Part shown: piece by piece, positions 12,522 through 14,812 of the stretch
Numbering within the stretch: the first letter of the stretch is position 1
Layout: each line of letters opens with the position of its first letter
From: SYOC01 sp050185455
Lineage (GTDB): Bacteria; Desulfobacterota; Binatia; Bin18
Reading direction: 5' to 3'
DNA: 14,812 nucleotides
Assembly (NCBI GenBank): GCA_050185455.1
Contig: JBFWZL010000101.1
Span: 1-14,812 of the forward strand
The notes under the pieces: generated by a model
What the model was told of the DNA's origin: nothing
Databases searched by the model: none
What the model saw: only the letters and a program-made list of their open reading frames with translations
Position numbers and translations under genes: made by a program

Positions 12522-13586
12522 TTAGTATTTCGCGATCACCTCACGGCTGAATTCTTCGATCATCTCGCGTCCGTCATTCACCACTTGAATGACGGTTTGC
12601 GTAACGCCCGCGGCTTCCAGTGCTTTGATTCGAGCGATGATTTCCTCGCCAGACCCAGTCAGACTGAACCCACGCACGAGCGATTCGGTCACGAATTTCT
12701 CTTCTCCAGGTCTGAGATAGATCAAATGTCCTTCATGCATTTCCAAATACAAGCGAGCTTTGGGGGTCTTCATCGTGGGGATATATTCTTTCTCGTATCG
12801 TCCATAGAGGTCGCGCTACGCAGGGGGGAGATCTGTCGCAACCGGGGACCGTTCCCACAGGGCGTGGAGCGACACCATCGCAAACGGCCCGATACGATTC
12901 ACCACGCGCGGCGCGGTCGCCGACTCGCCGGGTCGCAAAACGCAACCGCAAGACAACATAATAACTGGCAACTTTTGTCCGCTGCGACCGGCTTTCGCGG
13001 CGCCTTTCGCAACGGTCGCCAGGTTCCTTTTCATCGAATCAGGATCGGCCATTGTCGTGAGAACGCCGTCACAGAGTTCACCCGCGAGTTCCAAGGCTTT
13101 TGGACCATTCGCCGCCATGTAGATGGGAATGTGGTCTTTGAGATTGATGTAGCCATGATTTTGATGGAGAAAGCGGATCCAGCGCTCACGCGAGCCTTCA
13201 CGATACAGCACTTCTTCGCCGCGCAACAATGAACGACACATAGTGATGTAGTCGCGCATGGTGTTCAGCGGCACGGGCGGAAGCCCCATCGTGTTCCTTC
13301 CGGTAAACCCAGTACCAAGGCCAAGGATCGTGCGGCCAGGCGCCAGTTGATTGATCGTCGCAATCGAGTGGGCTGTCACGGGAGCAAGGCGATTGCTCGG
13401 GATGGCGACGCCGGTAGCAAGCGTAATTTTTTTCGTTCGCTCCGCCGCCATTGCCATGCAGACGTATACATCGCTGTAGATCATCTGCGAGTCATAGAAC
13501 CAACACGCTGAGAAACCATTGTCCTCAGCAACAACGATATCTTTCCACGCATCGGGCTTGGCTGGATAGGAAATGGCGAATTCCAT
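12522..13586 (-). pseudogene. LLM class flavin-dependent oxidoreductase, interrupted by an in-frame TAG
   Basis: Read through, this is one 354-codon frame of the luciferase-like (F420- or FMN-dependent) family. N-terminal features are the M-E-F-A-I-S start, A-A-E-R-T-K-K-I-T-L-A-T-G-V at 47-60 and G-L-G-T-G at 89-93; I-P-I-Y-M-A-A-N-G-P-K-A-L-E-L at 153-167 is the typical central motif. Codon 257 (12816-12818) is TAG. The same frame then continues R-D-L-Y-G-R-Y-E-K-E-Y and on to a natural TAA at 12522, with family-like sequence (G-S-G-E-E-I-I-A-R-I). No frameshift is involved. The truncated product would lose the last 97 residues, including the end of the barrel. A point mutation or a sequencing error explains it best. 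Five other genes in the window end in TAG, so recoding is unlikely. AAGGAG five bases before ATG 13586 fixes the start. Confidence 0.85.
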
Positions 13587-13610
13587 AAATTCTCCTTGCT
13601 CTCGAATTTA

Positions 13611-13678
13611 GATAGAGAGTTGAGACAGAAGGGGATGGGGGCGATTTCTATCTCCCTTCTCTATCTCTTTCCTGTCTC
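13611..13678. repeat. Intergenic inverted repeat between CoA-transferase and LLM genes
   Basis: GATAGAGA (13611-13618) pairs with TCTCTATC (13658-13665), or alternatively GAGACAG (13622-13628) pairs with CTGTCTC (13672-13678). The arms are purine-rich on the left and pyrimidine-rich on the right, as in the gaps near 5277 and 6603. No T-run follows on the minus strand, so the two genes are probably still co-transcribed. Confidence 0.4.
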
Positions 13679-13685
13679 TCCTCAG

Positions 13686-14812
13686 CTACTGGATCTCTCC
13701 TCGCTGTCGCAACTCTTTCACCAACGGCTCCTGCACCAATACCCCACTCTGGGTGAGGGCGGCAATACGGTCCGCCGAGAGTCCTAAGTACCGCGAGAGC
13801 ACGCTCTCATTATGTTCCCCCAGTAGCGGGGCGCGGCTGCGGATCTCTACTGTCGTCTCGGAGAAACGGAACGGCGATTTGGGGAGAGCCACGGGACCAA
13901 TACCCGGATGGAGCACATCCTGCATGGAACCGCGGGCTTTGATCTGTGGATGGTTGATAACTTCCGCAATATCTAGCACGGGTGCGCTGAGGATACGCAC
14001 CTTTTCCAGAATCGCCAGCGGTTCGTCTCGGGTCGGAAAGGACTGGAGCCACTCTTCCAGAATTTTGACCAACTCAAATCGATGCTCTACCCGCGCCTCA
14101 GGCGTGGCAAAGCGCGAATCGTGTGTAAGTTCCGGTTTGTCGATCGCTTGGGTGAAAATATCCCACTGGTGGACGAGGACAGCGATCACCACGTAACCGT
14201 CGCGCGCCTTGAAGATGCCACATGGTGCAATGGCATAGTGATGGGCTCCAAACCGCGTCGGGTTCAGTTTCCCTTCGCTCAGTACATAAAACTGGATGGC
14301 CGTATCGTGCAAATGGAAGAGACTTTCTACAAGCGACAGATCAATATACTGACCAATACCAGTCTTCTCGCGGTAATACAGCGCGGCGCAAACCGCAGCC
14401 AATCCATGAACGCCGGCGTTTTCGTCAGCGACGTAAATGCCAACATACGTCGGCGATCCTTGCGGGTCGCCGGTCAAGTGCATGAGGCCACTCATTGCCT
14501 GCGCCACCGTGTCATTGCCCGGCCTGTGCGCATAGGGCCCATCTTGCCCAAAGCCGGAGATCGAACACATGATGAGTTGCGAATTGAGTTTCTTCAGCTC
14601 TTCATAGCCGAAGCCGTATTTCGCGAGCGTACCGGGGCTGAAGTTTTCGATCACCACGTCCACTTGCGGCACGAGATTTTTTACGATTTCCACCGCTTCA
14701 GGTTTCTTAAGGTCCACACATACGCTTTGCTTGCCGCGATTATGCTGTAGGAAACCGCCGCTTTGTCCAGCTTTGATGTAGGGATAGACGCGAGTTAAAT
14801 CCCCACGTGGGG
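13686..14812 (-). CDS. CaiB/BaiF family (family III) CoA-transferase, 5' end beyond the window
   Basis: The frame is open to the right edge, so the N-terminus (about 30-40 residues by comparison with the usual 395-410) is missing; 374 residues are visible. The first visible residues P-R-G-D-L-T-R are the usual stretch after I-K-V-E-P, and H-N-R-G-K-Q-S-V-C-V-D-L-K is the typical N-R-x-K-x-S-x-x-x-D-L-K segment. D129 (codon 14424-14426, in V-A-D-E-N-A-G) aligns with the catalytic Asp169 of formyl-CoA transferase, which forms the aspartyl-CoA anhydride. These enzymes move CoA between carboxylic acids, activating substrates such as carnitine, bile acids or aromatic acids. The substrate is unknown here. 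The LLM gene follows on the same strand 99 bases downstream, suggesting an operon. The gene ends in TAG. Confidence 0.92.
   Translation of the reverse strand, partial: PRGDLTRVYPYIKAGQSGGFLQHNRGKQSVCVDLKKPEAVEIVKNLVPQVDVVIENFSPGTLAKYGFGYEELKKLNSQLIMCSISGFGQDGPYAHRPGNDTVAQAMSGLMHLTGDPQGSPTYVGIYVADENAGVHGLAAVCAALYYREKTGIGQYIDLSLVESLFHLHDTAIQFYVLSEGKLNPTRFGAHHYAIAPCGIFKARDGYVVIAVLVHQWDIFTQAIDKPELTHDSRFATPEARVEHRFELVKILEEWLQSFPTRDEPLAILEKVRILSAPVLDIAEVINHPQIKARGSMQDVLHPGIGPVALPKSPFRFSETTVEIRSRAPLLGEHNESVLSRYLGLSADRIAALTQSGVLVQEPLVKELRQRGEIQ

Noticed and set aside
12816..12818. TAG as a pyrrolysine or reassigned codon
   Set aside because: TAG is used as the normal stop of five genes in this window and there is no sign of a suppressor system; a nonsense mutation or read error is simpler.
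12585..13232. Plus-strand 215-codon frame overlapping the LLM gene
   Set aside because: It is antisense to a clearly recognisable gene and has no family features of its own.
1..14812. CRISPR array, tRNA, rRNA, insertion sequence or prophage
   Set aside because: No evenly spaced identical repeats, no tRNA-like T-loop and acceptor pattern, and no transposase or phage-like protein was seen.

Overview
The window comes from a bacterial chromosome of mixed, moderately high G+C with Shine-Dalgarno-led genes. Acyl-CoA dehydrogenase, CaiB-type CoA-transferase, luciferase-like (LLM) flavin oxidoreductase, 3-hydroxyacyl-CoA-dehydrogenase-like SDRs, a VOC protein, a c-type cytochrome and an ECF sigma operon with periplasmic partners all point to a Gram-negative-type envelope and an aerobic acyl-CoA or xenobiotic-degrading heterotroph. 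Uncultured former Deltaproteobacteria such as Binatota or Tectomicrobia relatives would fit, but that is a guess from gene content. Nothing here (no rRNA, no marker gene) fixes the taxonomy.

Layout. Positions 1-523 hold no convincing gene and include a REP-like palindrome near 403-446. Next come a Uma2-type nuclease-fold gene (minus), a flippase-like integral membrane protein (plus) and a CDP-alcohol phosphatidyltransferase (minus), the last two ending tail to tail on one shared TTAA. A repeat-bearing lipoprotein (plus) and a secreted SlyD-like FKBP isomerase (minus) converge on a terminator. From 4306 to 7240 there is a lipid or acyl-CoA block: SDR and acyl-CoA dehydrogenase on minus, and a divergent VOC-fold gene on plus. 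From 7321 to about 9240 lies a compact minus-strand stress operon: ECF sigma factor, zinc-finger anti-sigma factor with one membrane segment, Spy/CpxP-like periplasmic protein and a small membrane protein. It is preceded by an ECF-like promoter. A monohaem cytochrome c gene and a G+C-rich geneless stretch (9964-10332) follow. The right side, all minus, has a second SDR with an unusual insertion, a periplasmic-binding-protein-fold protein with no signal peptide, an LLM oxidoreductase gene broken by an in-frame TAG, and a CoA-transferase family III gene that runs off the right edge.

How it may work together. CoA-transferase, acyl-CoA dehydrogenase, two hydroxyacyl-CoA-type SDRs, a VOC isomerase-like protein and the LLM monooxygenase-like protein would suit activation and beta-oxidation-like breakdown of an unusual carboxylic acid. 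No substrate can be read from the sequence. The most system-like unit is the ECF operon, whose layout recalls the CnrYXH metal-sensing module but whose periplasmic member lacks the N-terminal histidines of CnrX.

Two genes (FKBP and the binding-protein-fold gene) have a hairpin plus T-run ending only 13 to 18 bases before the start codon, so their transcripts must pass through it. Several intergenic gaps also carry similar purine-arm/pyrimidine-arm inverted repeats. I see no CRISPR array, tRNA, rRNA, insertion sequence or phage gene.
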